The translations under genes and the position numbers were made by a program. A DNA stretch of 64,000 nucleotides, from the NCBI RefSeq assembly GCF_024171695.1, contig NZ_JAMTCF010000006.1, positions 62,001-126,000 of the forward strand. The letters are read 5' to 3'. Below, one piece after another: positions 33,185 through 42,927 of this stretch (within the stretch, counting starts at the first letter, position 1; the number at the start of each line of letters is the position of its first letter). Under the pieces are notes generated by a model, which searched no databases, was not told the DNA's origin, and was given only the letters and a program-made list of their open reading frames with translations. The DNA comes from Actinosynnema pretiosum. GTDB lineage: Bacteria; Actinomycetota; Actinomycetes; Mycobacteriales; Pseudonocardiaceae.

Positions 33185-34249
33185 TCAGGAGTCGCCGGAC
33201 GGGCCGGTGATCGTGGTCCCCGTCGCCACCGGGGCGCCGAGGTTGGGCGAGCCGTCCGAGTTCCAGGCGATCTTCTGGGCGCGCGTGGTGCGGGTGGTGC
33301 CGCAGCCCTGGCTCGCGGAGGAGTTCGCGTGGTAGACGACCCAGGTCTCGGTCTCGTCGGGCGACCTGGCGAACGAGGCGTGGCCGGGGCCGTAGACGCC
33401 CGCCGCGTCGTTGCGCTGGAAGATCGGCGAGGACTTCTTCACCCAGGAGCTCGGCGACATCGGGTCCCCGCCGGTCCAGGTCAGCATCCCGAGCTTGTAG
33501 TCGGGCGTCTGGCAGGAGCTCGCCGAGTAGGTCAGGAACGTCTTCCCCGCGTTGTACACCGCGTACGGGCCCTCGTTGACCGCGCCGCCCTGCCGCTCCC
33601 AGGACAGCGTCGGCGACGAGATCCGGACGCCGTTGCGCGAGACCTGGACCGGTGACGACATGGGCGCGATGAACAGGCTCTGCTCGCCGCCCCGGAACGC
33701 GGAGTAGACGAAGTGGTTGGCGTAGCCGTTGAACCGGACCACGCTGCCGTCGATCGCCCACCCGGCGTCGGGCTCCAGGTTGAGGATGCCCCGGTAGGTG
33801 TAGGGCCCCAGCGGGTCGGTTCCGCTGCTCTCCAGCACCCCGGTGCGGCGCTGGCCCTGGCCGGGGGTCGCGTCGGCGGAGAAGTACAGGTACCAGCGGT
33901 TGTTGATCCACTGGATGTCCGGGGCCCACATGGTGCAGCAGCCGGGACCGGGGGCGAGGGTGAACACGGTCTGCTCCGCCGCGGTCTTCAGGCCCGCCAT
34001 GGTGGAGGACTTGCGCATGACGATCTTCGAGGACCAGGTGGTGGCCACGTAGTACCAGTTGCCGCCGCTGTGGACGATCGACGGGTCCGCGCTGTTGGGC
34101 GCGCCGACCAGGGGGTTGGTGAAGGACGGGCCGGGGGCCGCGACCGCCTGCGGGGCGGTCGCGGCGACGGCGAGGGAGGACGCGAGGAGGGTCGCCGCCG
34201 CGAGGGCGAGCGACCGCCGCGCCGCTCCCAGCGCGCTTCGCACTGACAT
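33185..34249 (-). CDS. Secreted glycoside hydrolase family 43-type enzyme
   Basis: 354 residues from ATG 34249 (AAAGGA 7 nt upstream). Signal peptide to about residue 37, then a five-bladed propeller of the GH43 type: TNPLVGAPNSADPSIVHSGG with the first catalytic aspartate, CTMWAPDIQWINNRWYLYF, AIDGSVVRFNG with the middle aspartate, GGAVNEGPYAVYNAGKTF with the acidic glutamate, GPGHASFARSPD. Such enzymes release arabinose or xylose from plant polysaccharide. It is the paralogue of the catalytic half of the gene at 47859. Same direction as, and 116 bp after, a ricin-type GH43 gene. Confidence 0.88.
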   Translation of the reverse strand: MSVRSALGAARRSLALAAATLLASSLAVAATAPQAVAAPGPSFTNPLVGAPNSADPSIVHSGGNWYYVATTWSSKIVMRKSSTMAGLKTAAEQTVFTLAPGPGCCTMWAPDIQWINNRWYLYFSADATPGQGQRRTGVLESSGTDPLGPYTYRGILNLEPDAGWAIDGSVVRFNGYANHFVYSAFRGGEQSLFIAPMSSPVQVSRNGVRISSPTLSWERQGGAVNEGPYAVYNAGKTFLTYSASSCQTPDYKLGMLTWTGGDPMSPSSWVKKSSPIFQRNDAAGVYGPGHASFARSPDETETWVVYHANSSASQGCGTTRTTRAQKIAWNSDGSPNLGAPVATGTTITGPSGDS

Positions 34250-34365
34250 CGGGGTTCCTTTCCGGGAACGCGTGCCGGTTGGGGTGGCGGCGGCGCCTTG
34301 GGGGCATGGCGGCGGTGGCGGCGGTGTCCTGGGGGGGGTGTGGCGGCGGTGTCTCGGGAGCGGGG

Positions 34366-35670
34366 TCAGGCCTGCGCTCGGCTCCACTGCTGGTTGGTCC
34401 CGCTGCCGCAGGTCTGCTGCTGCACGTCCGCGCCGTCCTGGGCGCCGGAGCCGACGACGTCGAGGCACTTGCCGCTGTGCCGCGCGACGATCCGGAAGTG
34501 GCTGCCTGCGGCCTGCCACTGCCACTGCTGGTTGGTCCCGGACCCGCAGGCGTACTGGATGACGTTGGCCCCGTCGGCGGTGGAGGCGCCCGCCACGTCC
34601 AGGCACTTGCCGCTGTTGCGGTTGACCACCCGGAAGTAGCCGTCGCCGGTGTCCCGGAACTCCCACCGCTGGTTGTCGCCGCCGTTCCAGGTCCACTGCT
34701 TGACCTCGGCGTTGTCGGCGGTGGAGGCGGACACGACGTCGAGGACCTTGGCGCTGTTGCGGTTGTCCACGCGGTAGGCGGTGGTCGGGGCGGGCAGGTC
34801 GGCAACCGCCAGGACGGTGCCGTGGCGGCAGCCGGGGCAGGCGATCTGGCTCAGCCCGGACCAGGAGTCGAGGTCGGTGCTGGTGGCGGTCCACATGCCG
34901 CCGTTGGTGTACTTGTCGACCCAGATCCGCCAGGACCCGTCGGCCGTCCGCAGCACGGCGGGGCCCTCGTAGCCGGAGGTCCAGAGCTGGCCGCGCAGGG
35001 TCCACCCGCTGGTCAGGCTGGCGCTGGTCCAGTGCTCGATGTACTTGGTGGTCTCGTTCTTGGTGAACGCGTGGTAGGCGGTCCCGGACTTCACCACGTA
35101 GGTGTCGATGTGGTTCGCGCCGAGCCCGCCCATCTGCGCCGGGGCGCTCCACGAGGTCAGCGCGGCGTTCTGGGCGGTGAAGACGTAGGGGCGGAAGCAG
35201 TTGGAGCAGGTGGTCTGGTCGACGCTCACGATGATCCGCACCGTGCCGTTCTCGACGTAGAACTCGGGCGCCCAGGTGAACCGGGTGCTGGAGATGCCGG
35301 AGTCGACGCTGGTGACGTGCGTCCAGGTGCGCAGGTCGGGGCTGGAGGCGATGCTGAAGTAGGTGGAGCCCGTGGTCCACGACTGCACGGTGTGGGCGAC
35401 GTAGTAGAGCCCGTTGTGCCGGATGACGCTGGGGTCGCGCAGCACGCCGGAGGGGCCCCGGTAGTTCGTGTCGGCGAAGGCGCTGAAGCTGGTGCCGTTG
35501 GTGGAGGAGTAGACCCACAGCTCCTGGTCGGCGGCGCCGTCGCCCTTGAACGTGGTGTAGAGGTAGCCGGCGGCGGCCTGCGCGGGCGGCGCGACGGCCA
35601 CGGCGGTGGCGGCGGCGGTGAGCAGCGCCAGGCAGAGCCTGGTCAAGCGGTGCGGGAGCTTCCTGATCAC
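34366..35670 (-). CDS. Secreted GH43-like glycosidase with C-terminal ricin-type lectin domain
   Basis: 434 residues from GTG 35670, with AGGAGG 8 nt upstream. A signal peptide (RLCLALLTAAATAVAVAPPA) precedes a GH43/GH62-like propeller (LRDPSVIRHNGLYYVAHTVQ; RFTWAPEFYVENGTVRII; GYEGPAVLRTADGSWRIW). From about residue 300 a ricin-B/CBM13 trefoil with three repeats follows: YRVDNRNSAKVLDVVSASTA, FRVVNRNSGKCLDVAGASTA, FRIVARHSGKCLDVVGSGA, each with a QW-type end. The lectin anchors the enzyme to polysaccharide. A CRP-like palindrome lies upstream. The catalytic subfamily is uncertain. Confidence 0.86.
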   Translation of the reverse strand: MIRKLPHRLTRLCLALLTAAATAVAVAPPAQAAAGYLYTTFKGDGAADQELWVYSSTNGTSFSAFADTNYRGPSGVLRDPSVIRHNGLYYVAHTVQSWTTGSTYFSIASSPDLRTWTHVTSVDSGISSTRFTWAPEFYVENGTVRIIVSVDQTTCSNCFRPYVFTAQNAALTSWSAPAQMGGLGANHIDTYVVKSGTAYHAFTKNETTKYIEHWTSASLTSGWTLRGQLWTSGYEGPAVLRTADGSWRIWVDKYTNGGMWTATSTDLDSWSGLSQIACPGCRHGTVLAVADLPAPTTAYRVDNRNSAKVLDVVSASTADNAEVKQWTWNGGDNQRWEFRDTGDGYFRVVNRNSGKCLDVAGASTADGANVIQYACGSGTNQQWQWQAAGSHFRIVARHSGKCLDVVGSGAQDGADVQQQTCGSGTNQQWSRAQA

Positions 35671-35745
35671 GCGGGGCCTCCTGGGCAGCGGAGCACGGGG
35701 ACCGTGCTGGGCGCGCGAGTGGTGACCGGGCCCCGCGCCGGATCT

Positions 35746-35781
35746 TGTGACGCGGGTCACCACCTCGTGTGAACGCTAACA
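35746..35781. promoter_or_regulatory. CRP-like and LacI-like sites upstream of the GH43/ricin gene
   Basis: TGTGACGCGGGTCACC (35746-35761) matches the CRP/FNR pattern TGTGA-N6-TCAC; its core is a perfect GTGAC/GTCAC inverted repeat. TGTGAACGCTAACA (35768-35781) is an imperfect palindrome like LacI-family operators of sugar-utilisation genes and contains TTAGCGT on the gene's strand as a possible -10. Both fit carbon control of a polysaccharide hydrolase (inference). Confidence 0.55.
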
Positions 35782-35798
35782 CCTCCCCGAGCGGTCGA

Positions 35799-36671
35799 TC
35801 AAGAGCCCGCGCCGACCGAGGCCTGCTCCCCCTCGGCGCGCGAGCGGGCGGCGGGCGCGCCCGCCGGGACCAGGGACAGCAGGTGGACGCCACCGGCGAT
35901 GGCCAGCGCGGCGAGCAGCGCCAGCACCGCGTCACCGGGCTCGCCGCCCACCCGCTCGCCGAGCAGCACCACGCCGACGACGGCCGCCGTCAGCGGGTTC
36001 ACCGTGGTGCTCACCGACAGCGGCGCGCCGAGGCCGTGGCGGTAGGAGCGCTGGGTGAGCAGCACGGCGGCGACGACGAGCACGAGCACGCCGGGCACGA
36101 CGAGCGCGGTGTCGGCGTGCAGCAGCGCGCCGACGCCGCCGCCCGAGACGAGCAGCACGGTGGTCTGCAGGAGCGCGGCCAGGACGCCGAACGCGATCCC
36201 GCCCGCCGCAGCGAGCCGCAGGCCACCCGCGTTCCCCCACCCGAGCAGCACGAGCACGGCGCCCGTCACCACGAGCAGCCCGCCCAGGTCGCCGCCGGAG
36301 AGCACACCAGCGCCCGACCCGGTGCCCACGACCAGCAGCACCGCCACCAGCCCGGCGCCCACCAGCGCGGACCCGCCCCACTCGGCCCGCCCGACCGCCT
36401 CGCGCCGGGCGAGCGCGCCCAGCAGCACCGCGAACACCACGGTCAGCACCCCGAGCGACTGGACCAGCACCAGCGGCCCGAACGGCAGCGCCGCGACGTG
36501 CAGCACGCCCCCGACCCCGTTCAGGGCGATCGCCCACCACCACGCGGACGTGCGCGCCAGCACCGCTCCCGGCAGGTGGGCGAGCCGCTGCTGGCGCACC
36601 GCGCCCGCCGCGTAGGCGAGCGCGGAGGCAGCGCTCAAGACGATGGCCGTTGCCGTGCCGGTCAGGTCCAC
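35799..36671 (-). CDS. DMT-superfamily (EamA-like) permease
   Basis: 290 residues from GTG 36671. Nine to ten membrane helices; two halves with EamA-like character (LAYAAGAVRQQRLAHLPGAV; QRSYRHGLGAPLSVSTTVNP, LTAAVVGVVLLGERVGGEPG). Family members export amino acids, nucleobases or drugs; substrate unknown. TACCCT lies 7 nt before the GTG and no ribosome site is visible, so the transcript may be leaderless. The 222 bp before the LAL regulator end (36672-36893) hold nothing else I can identify. Confidence 0.85.
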   Translation of the reverse strand: MDLTGTATAIVLSAASALAYAAGAVRQQRLAHLPGAVLARTSAWWWAIALNGVGGVLHVAALPFGPLVLVQSLGVLTVVFAVLLGALARREAVGRAEWGGSALVGAGLVAVLLVVGTGSGAGVLSGGDLGGLLVVTGAVLVLLGWGNAGGLRLAAAGGIAFGVLAALLQTTVLLVSGGGVGALLHADTALVVPGVLVLVVAAVLLTQRSYRHGLGAPLSVSTTVNPLTAAVVGVVLLGERVGGEPGDAVLALLAALAIAGGVHLLSLVPAGAPAARSRAEGEQASVGAGS

Positions 36672-36893
36672 ATCGGACAGGGTAAGGGGGAGGCGGTGAA
36701 CGGGGTGTCATGCGGGACAAGGGTTTCCGGGCGGACGGGCGAGGTGCGTCGGGGCCGCGCGGCGGAGGGCGGGGGCGGCCATCCGGGGGACGGCAGGCGG
36801 CGGTGGGCAGGAGCGGCCGGCGGACAGCAGGCGCCTGCCAGCAGGGGCCGCCATCCGGGGCAGCGAGGGTGATCAGCGGCCAACGGGTGCCGG

Positions 36894-39704
36894 TCAGCGG
36901 GTGACCATCCGCACGGCGAGCTGGGTGCGCGAGCGCACCCCCAGCTTGCGGAAGGCGCGGCCCAGGTGGGTCTCCACGGTCTTCTCCGTGACGAACAGGT
37001 TCTCGGCGATCTGCCGGTTGGTCAGCGCGTCCGCCGCGAGTTCGGCGACCCGCCGCTCCGACGGGGTCAGCGCGGCCACCCCGGTCGCCTCGATGCGCGG
37101 CGGCCTGCCCCCGCCCGCCGCGAGCCCCGCGCGGAGCCGGTCCGCCAGCGCCTCCGCGCCGCACCCCACCGCCACCTCGGCGGCCTCCCGCAGCACGGCG
37201 CGCGCCCCGACCCGGTCACCCGCGCGCGCCCGCGCCTCCCCCAGGTCGGCCAGGGCGCCCGCCAGCTCCAGCCGGGCGGGCCCGGCGCGCAGCAGGTCGA
37301 CCGCCTCGGCGAGGTGACCGCCGCCCTCCGGTCCGGCCGCCGCGACCGCCCGCAGCGCCCGCGCCACCTGGCCGGGCGCGCCGAACGCCGTGGCCAGCCG
37401 CAGCTCCTCGGCGGCGAGGGCGGCGGCGCGCTCGCGGCGACCGGACCGCAGGTGCGCCGCCGAGGCGTGCAGCCGCCACGGCACGTCCCACAGCCCGGTG
37501 ACGCCCCAGCGCTCGTGGAGCGCGGCGCACGTCGCCGCGTCGGCCAGCACCGCCTCGTCGTCGCCGAGCGCCGCGCTCAGCGCCATCCGCGACTCCAGCA
37601 GCCACAGGTGCAGCGAGTTGCGCGGCGGCGCGCCGTCGGCCAGCTCCCCGTCCGCCAGCACCGCCCGCGCCTGCTCCAGCAGCCCCCGCTCCACCAGCAG
37701 CCGCACGCGCGCGGCGTCCAGCGCGGGCAGCCCCACGTTGGGCCTCGGCACCGCCCGCGACCCCAGTTCGACGTGCTCCTCGGCCGCCGGGAGGTCGCCG
37801 CGCAGCAGCGCGGTCCTGGCCAGGTAGCCGCGCACCACGCCGAGCGCGGACAGCTGCCCGCGCTCGACGGCGTCCCGCAGCGCCCGCTGCACCCGCTGCT
37901 CCGCCTCCACCAGCCGGTGCGCCACGAGCAGCGTGCTCACCGCCGACCAGATCGCCGACCGCTCGGGGGTGAGCCGGTCGCCGTCCAGCGCCGTGCGGGC
38001 CAGCGCCACCGCCACGTCCGCGCGCTCGCCGGTGAACACCGCCTCCACCGACAGGTGGGCCGCGAGCACCGGGTCGTCCTCGCGGGCCGTCGCGCGGAAC
38101 TCGGCCAGGCGGGCGAGCAGCTCCGGGCGCGCCGACAGCTCCGCGCGCGCCACGCCCAGCAGCTCCGAGCGCAGGTCGCGGACCAGCGCCGGGGAGGCGT
38201 CGGGCGGCAGCCGGTCGGCGGCGCGGGTCAGCAGCTCCAGCGCGGCGTCCCCCCGCCCGCAGGAGTGGCGGAACCGGGCGAGGCTGTACCAGCACCGCGC
38301 GCGCTGCTCCGGCGTGCCCGCGAGCCGGACGGCCTCGCGCAGGTAGGTGTCGGCGGCGGCGGTGGAGAGCCGGTGCACCTCGCAGTTGCCCAGCAGCCTG
38401 CTGATCTCCGAGCGCGCGGGCGGCTCCGGGGGTTCCTGCCTGGCGCGGGCGAGGTAGGTGGCCGCGCCCTCGGGCGACCCGCGCCGCCACGCCTCGTCGG
38501 CCGCGCCCGCCAGCAGCGCGACCCGGTCCGCCCGACCGGCGGGCGTGGTCCGCAGCACGTGCGAGGCCACCCGCGCCACCGGCGCGCCCGCCTCGGCGAG
38601 CACCCGCGCCGCCCGGTCGTGCTCGGCGCCGCGCTCGGCCAGCGGCACCAGGGACAGCACCACGTCGCGCACCACGACGTGCACGAACGCGGGCGGGTCG
38701 GCGTCGGCGAGCACCCCGTGCCGCACCAGGTGCTCCGCGCACGCCGCCGCCGAGGCCACGTCCACCCCGGCGTGCTCGGCGACCAGGGGCAGCGTCGTGT
38801 CGTCGCCGAGCACGGCGACGGCGCGCGCCACCCGGCGCACCTGATCGCTCTGACGGCGGAGCCGGGCCGCGACGTGCCTGCGGACCGCGTCGGGTCCGGC
38901 CGCAGCCACCGCGTCCGCGCCCCGGCGCGCCCCGTCCTCCTGGAGCACCCGCACCAGCTCGCGCACGAACAGCGGGTTCCCGGCCGTGGTCAGGTGGCAG
39001 GCCGCGCACAGCTCGTCGTCGGCCGCGCCGAGGCGCCGCCGCACCAGCCGCGCCACCCCCGCCGCGCTCAGGCCGCGCGGCCTCAGGTGCGCGCAGCCCT
39101 CGGCGGCGAGCAGGTCGTCGAGCAGGCCGCTGTCGTCGTGCTCGCCACCCCTGGTGGCGACCACGAGCAGGACCGCCACCGAGTCCAGCCTGCGGGAGAG
39201 GAAGCCGAGGAAGCGCAGCGACGGCGGGTCCGCCCACTGCGCGTCGTCCACGACGACGGCCAGCGGGCCGCGCTCGGCGAGCGTGACCAGCGCCCAGTAG
39301 GCGCCGTTGAGCAGGGCGAACAGCGAGCCTGCCGGGCCGTCCCCGGTGGGCGCGCGGTCGCCGAGCACCAGCTCGACCGCCGAGGCCGCGCCGGTGAGCA
39401 GCGCGCGCCGCTCCCCTGGGTCGCCGGGCAGCGCGGGTTCGAGCAGCTGGCGGACCACGCCGAACGCGAAGTCGCGCTCCAGCTCGGCGCCCCGCGCCGA
39501 CAGCACCCCCAGCCCGGCGGCGGCGGCCGAGCCGCGCACCTCGCGCAGCAGCGCGGTCTTGCCCATCCCGGCGCCCGCGTCGACGACGACCACCCCGCCG
39601 CGCCCGCGCCCCAGCTCCCGCACGGCCTCCCGCAGCACGGCGAGCTCGGCGTCCCGCTCGACCAGCTCCGGCGGTGGATCAGCGGGAACCGGGCGTGAAC
39701 GCAT
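36894..39704 (-). CDS. LAL-type LuxR-family regulator with AAA/NB domain
   Basis: 936 residues from ATG 39704. Walker A DAGAGMGKT (42-50), Walker B-like AVVVDDAQWADP, then about 500 residues of helical TPR-like repeats rich in Ala/Leu/Arg, and a C-terminal LuxR helix-turn-helix (LTPSERRVAELAADALTNRQ, IAENLFVTEKTVETHLGRAF, RKLGVRSRTQLAV). These ATP-dependent activators (MalT/PikD type) control secondary metabolism or sugar use. No obvious partner gene; it is divergent from the S1 protease at 39966 across 261 bp. Confidence 0.93.
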   Translation of the reverse strand: MRSRPVPADPPPELVERDAELAVLREAVRELGRGRGGVVVVDAGAGMGKTALLREVRGSAAAAGLGVLSARGAELERDFAFGVVRQLLEPALPGDPGERRALLTGAASAVELVLGDRAPTGDGPAGSLFALLNGAYWALVTLAERGPLAVVVDDAQWADPPSLRFLGFLSRRLDSVAVLLVVATRGGEHDDSGLLDDLLAAEGCAHLRPRGLSAAGVARLVRRRLGAADDELCAACHLTTAGNPLFVRELVRVLQEDGARRGADAVAAAGPDAVRRHVAARLRRQSDQVRRVARAVAVLGDDTTLPLVAEHAGVDVASAAACAEHLVRHGVLADADPPAFVHVVVRDVVLSLVPLAERGAEHDRAARVLAEAGAPVARVASHVLRTTPAGRADRVALLAGAADEAWRRGSPEGAATYLARARQEPPEPPARSEISRLLGNCEVHRLSTAAADTYLREAVRLAGTPEQRARCWYSLARFRHSCGRGDAALELLTRAADRLPPDASPALVRDLRSELLGVARAELSARPELLARLAEFRATAREDDPVLAAHLSVEAVFTGERADVAVALARTALDGDRLTPERSAIWSAVSTLLVAHRLVEAEQRVQRALRDAVERGQLSALGVVRGYLARTALLRGDLPAAEEHVELGSRAVPRPNVGLPALDAARVRLLVERGLLEQARAVLADGELADGAPPRNSLHLWLLESRMALSAALGDDEAVLADAATCAALHERWGVTGLWDVPWRLHASAAHLRSGRRERAAALAAEELRLATAFGAPGQVARALRAVAAAGPEGGGHLAEAVDLLRAGPARLELAGALADLGEARARAGDRVGARAVLREAAEVAVGCGAEALADRLRAGLAAGGGRPPRIEATGVAALTPSERRVAELAADALTNRQIAENLFVTEKTVETHLGRAFRKLGVRSRTQLAVRMVTR

Positions 39705-39965
39705 ACGACGAGTTCTAGCGCACCCTCCGGGACCGGCGCACCACCCCTAGCGCGGGGCGGGCGCGGGCACTCCACTCCCCCGACGTCGCTGCGGCCGTGG
39801 ACCGCGAACCACATCAGGGGATAGTGCGGGGATTCCCCGACTGCGCTCCGCACACCGGCTCCCTAGCGTCCTGAGCACGGGAACGCCCTCCTCCCCGCCG
39901 CGAGGAAAACGCTTCCCCACCAGGGGTTCTCCACCACTCTCCGATGAGCAGAGGGGCAATCAGCC

Positions 39966-41195
39966 ATGCACGCACTTCTCCGACTGGCCGTCGTGGGGGC
40001 GTCGATCGCGGCGCTCACCGCAGGCGCGACGGCCGCACCGCGAACGGCCACCGCCGCGCCGTCACCCGACGCCGGCCTGATCTCCGCCATGCGGCGCGAC
40101 CTCGGGCTGACCGAAGCGCAGAGCGTCTTGTTACGCGAGAAGCAGGACGCGGCGATCACGCTCGACGGCGCCCTGCGCGGCACGCTCGGCACCGCGTTCG
40201 CCGGGTCGTGGTTCGACCCGGCCGACGGCGTCCTGACCGTCAACGTCAGCGATCCCGCCCGCGCCTCGGACGTCGAGAAGGCCGGTGGGCGGGCGCGGGT
40301 GGTCACGCGCACGTCGGCCGAGCTGGAGGCGATCAAGGCCGAGATCGACAACGCCTTCGAGCCGGGCCGATCCCCTTCCGCCGCGGGCTCGCCGACCTCG
40401 GGGCTGGAGTCCTGGCACGTCGACCCGAAGTCGAACCGGGTGGTCGTCAGCGTGATCGAGGGGCAGCACCCGGCCGTGCTCGACGCGCTCGCCCGGCACG
40501 GCGACGCGGTGGCCGTCGAGCACGTCGAGCAGGCGGCGGAGACCACGAAGTGGATGAACGGGGGTGAGGAGATCCACGACATCCTGCTCACCTCCTGCTC
40601 GGCGGGGTTCAACGTGCGCAACCCCGAGAACGGCAAGACGTTCCTGCTCACCGCAGGCCACTGCTTCGACCACGGCGACTGGGTGTTCGGCAACGACCTG
40701 AGCTACTTCGGCGACGTCGTGGCGAGCTACTTCCCGAAGTGGGACCACGGGCTGATCGAGGCCAAGAACACCTCCCACTGGCAGCAGGGGCCCTACGTGC
40801 AGTCCGACCCCGCCAACGGCGGCTACATCACCGTCGGCCCGGCCCGCGAGGCGCCGGTGGGCACCGCGATGTGCAAGTACGGCGTCACCACCCAGTGGAC
40901 CTGCGGCACCATCGTCGCCAAGGACAAGAGCGTGACGTACGCGGGCGAGTCCGAGCCGGTCAACCACCTCACCCAGACCAACGCCTGCTCCGAGCCCGGT
41001 GACTCGGGTGGTGCGAACGTCGCCTACACGCCCGCGTGGACCGCCGAGGGCATGACCAGCGGTGGCGCGCTCGTGGAGGTGGACGGTGCGCAGCGCTGCC
41101 TCGCGGCGGTCGGCCGGGCGAACCGGTCGTACTACTACCCGGTCGCGAAGGCGCTGGAGTTCTACGGGCCGAACTTCGGCGTGTCGCTGATGTGA
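39966..41195 (+). CDS. Secreted S1-family serine protease (streptogrisin-like)
   Basis: 409 residues from ATG 39966 (GAGGGG upstream). Signal peptide to about residue 31, then a propeptide of roughly 165 residues (DLGLTEAQSVLLREKQDAAI and FAGSWFDPADGVLTVNVSD, the alpha-lytic-protease pro-domain pattern). The chymotrypsin-like catalytic domain has His232 (LLTAGHC), Asp260 (FPKWDHGLIE) and Ser347 (EPGDSGGANV). The pro-domain acts as folding chaperone and inhibitor. A strong hairpin follows the stop. Confidence 0.92.
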   Translation: MHALLRLAVVGASIAALTAGATAAPRTATAAPSPDAGLISAMRRDLGLTEAQSVLLREKQDAAITLDGALRGTLGTAFAGSWFDPADGVLTVNVSDPARASDVEKAGGRARVVTRTSAELEAIKAEIDNAFEPGRSPSAAGSPTSGLESWHVDPKSNRVVVSVIEGQHPAVLDALARHGDAVAVEHVEQAAETTKWMNGGEEIHDILLTSCSAGFNVRNPENGKTFLLTAGHCFDHGDWVFGNDLSYFGDVVASYFPKWDHGLIEAKNTSHWQQGPYVQSDPANGGYITVGPAREAPVGTAMCKYGVTTQWTCGTIVAKDKSVTYAGESEPVNHLTQTNACSEPGDSGGANVAYTPAWTAEGMTSGGALVEVDGAQRCLAAVGRANRSYYYPVAKALEFYGPNFGVSLM

Positions 41196-41208
41196 CGTGG
41201 TGGCCCCT

Positions 41209-41249
41209 GCCGGGGGTCGGGGTCGTCGTCGACGATCCCGACCCCCGGC
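41209..41249. terminator. Bidirectional terminator
   Basis: GCCGGGGGTCGGG (41209-41221) and CCCGACCCCCGGC (41237-41249) form a perfect 13-bp stem between the converging protease and hydrolase genes. Confidence 0.7.
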
Positions 41250-41274
41250 GGCGCGGGTCGGGTCAGGTCGCGGG

Positions 41275-42171
<897 letters not shown>

Positions 42172-42215
42172 GGTGGGTCTCCTCGGGTCGGGATGTCGGG
42201 AAGGGGAGCACCGTG

Positions 42216-42277
42216 AACATACCTACCTTCAGGTATGGCGGCAACCCTGAAGGTAGGTATGTTTTGGGGTGTACCGT
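42216..42277. promoter_or_regulatory. Long perfect inverted repeat, operator of the hydrolase/TetR pair
   Basis: AACATACCTACCTTCAGG (42216-42233) is exactly complementary to CCTGAAGGTAGGTATGTT (42246-42263), with a 12-bp spacer. Each arm also contains half of the smaller palindrome ATACCT-N6-AGGTAT. TACCGT (42272-42277) is a -10-like box 7 nt before the GTG of the TetR gene. Confidence 0.85.
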
Positions 42278-42284
42278 TCCGGGG

Positions 42285-42842
42285 GTGGACAACAGGCAGC
42301 GGATCGTCGAGTCGGCGAAGGTGATGTTCTGGCAGCGCGGGTACTCGACCACCAGTCCCCGGCAGGTCATGACCGAGGCGGGCGTGGGGCAGGGCAGCTT
42401 CTACCACCACTTCCCCACCAAGACCGAGCTCGGGTTGGAGGTCGTCGCGGGCAACGGTCGCGACCTGCTCGACGCGGTCCGGACGGCGATGGCCGGGCAG
42501 CCGACCGGGCGCGACCGGCTGGCGGCTTTCCTGCGGTCGGCGGACAAGGCGCTGGAGGGGTGCCGGGTGGGCGGTTTCGCCTACGACGCGAGCGTTCTGG
42601 GCGAACCGGAGCTGCGGGCCAGCCTGGGGGCGACCTTCACCGAGCTGGGTGGCCTGGTGGAGGAGGCGGTGCGGGCGGGCCAGGAGGACGGCTCACTGGT
42701 GCCGGGCGCCGATCCGGCGAAGACCGCGGCGGCGCTGACCGCCGCCGTCGAGGGGGCGTTCGTGCTGGCGCGGGCGACCGGTCGGCAGGGCTCGGCGGAC
42801 GACGCGACCGCGGGCATCCTCGCGCTGCTGACGAACGACTGA
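42285..42842 (+). CDS. TetR/AcrR-family regulator
   Basis: 185 residues from GTG 42285, chosen because the DNA-binding domain starts at once (VDNRQRIVESAKVMFWQRGY, SPRQVMTEAGVGQGSFYHHF, PTKTELGLEVV); an earlier ATG lies inside the operator. C-terminal domain resembles the YxaF/LmrA type. No ribosome site and a -10-like TACCGT 7 nt upstream suggest a leaderless mRNA. It should repress itself and the divergent hydrolase. Confidence 0.9.
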   Translation: MDNRQRIVESAKVMFWQRGYSTTSPRQVMTEAGVGQGSFYHHFPTKTELGLEVVAGNGRDLLDAVRTAMAGQPTGRDRLAAFLRSADKALEGCRVGGFAYDASVLGEPELRASLGATFTELGGLVEEAVRAGQEDGSLVPGADPAKTAAALTAAVEGAFVLARATGRQGSADDATAGILALLTND

Positions 42843-42927
42843 TCCGAGGCCGGGCTCGTCCACGGGCGGGGTCACCCCCCGCCCGACGTGCGGGCCTCAC
42901 CAGGTTCCGACCACCGACCAGGGATGG

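Noticed and set aside
36966..39698. 910-codon plus-strand frame opposite the LAL regulator
   Set aside because: Mirror of the real gene; the minus-strand product has Walker and LuxR motifs, the plus frame has none.
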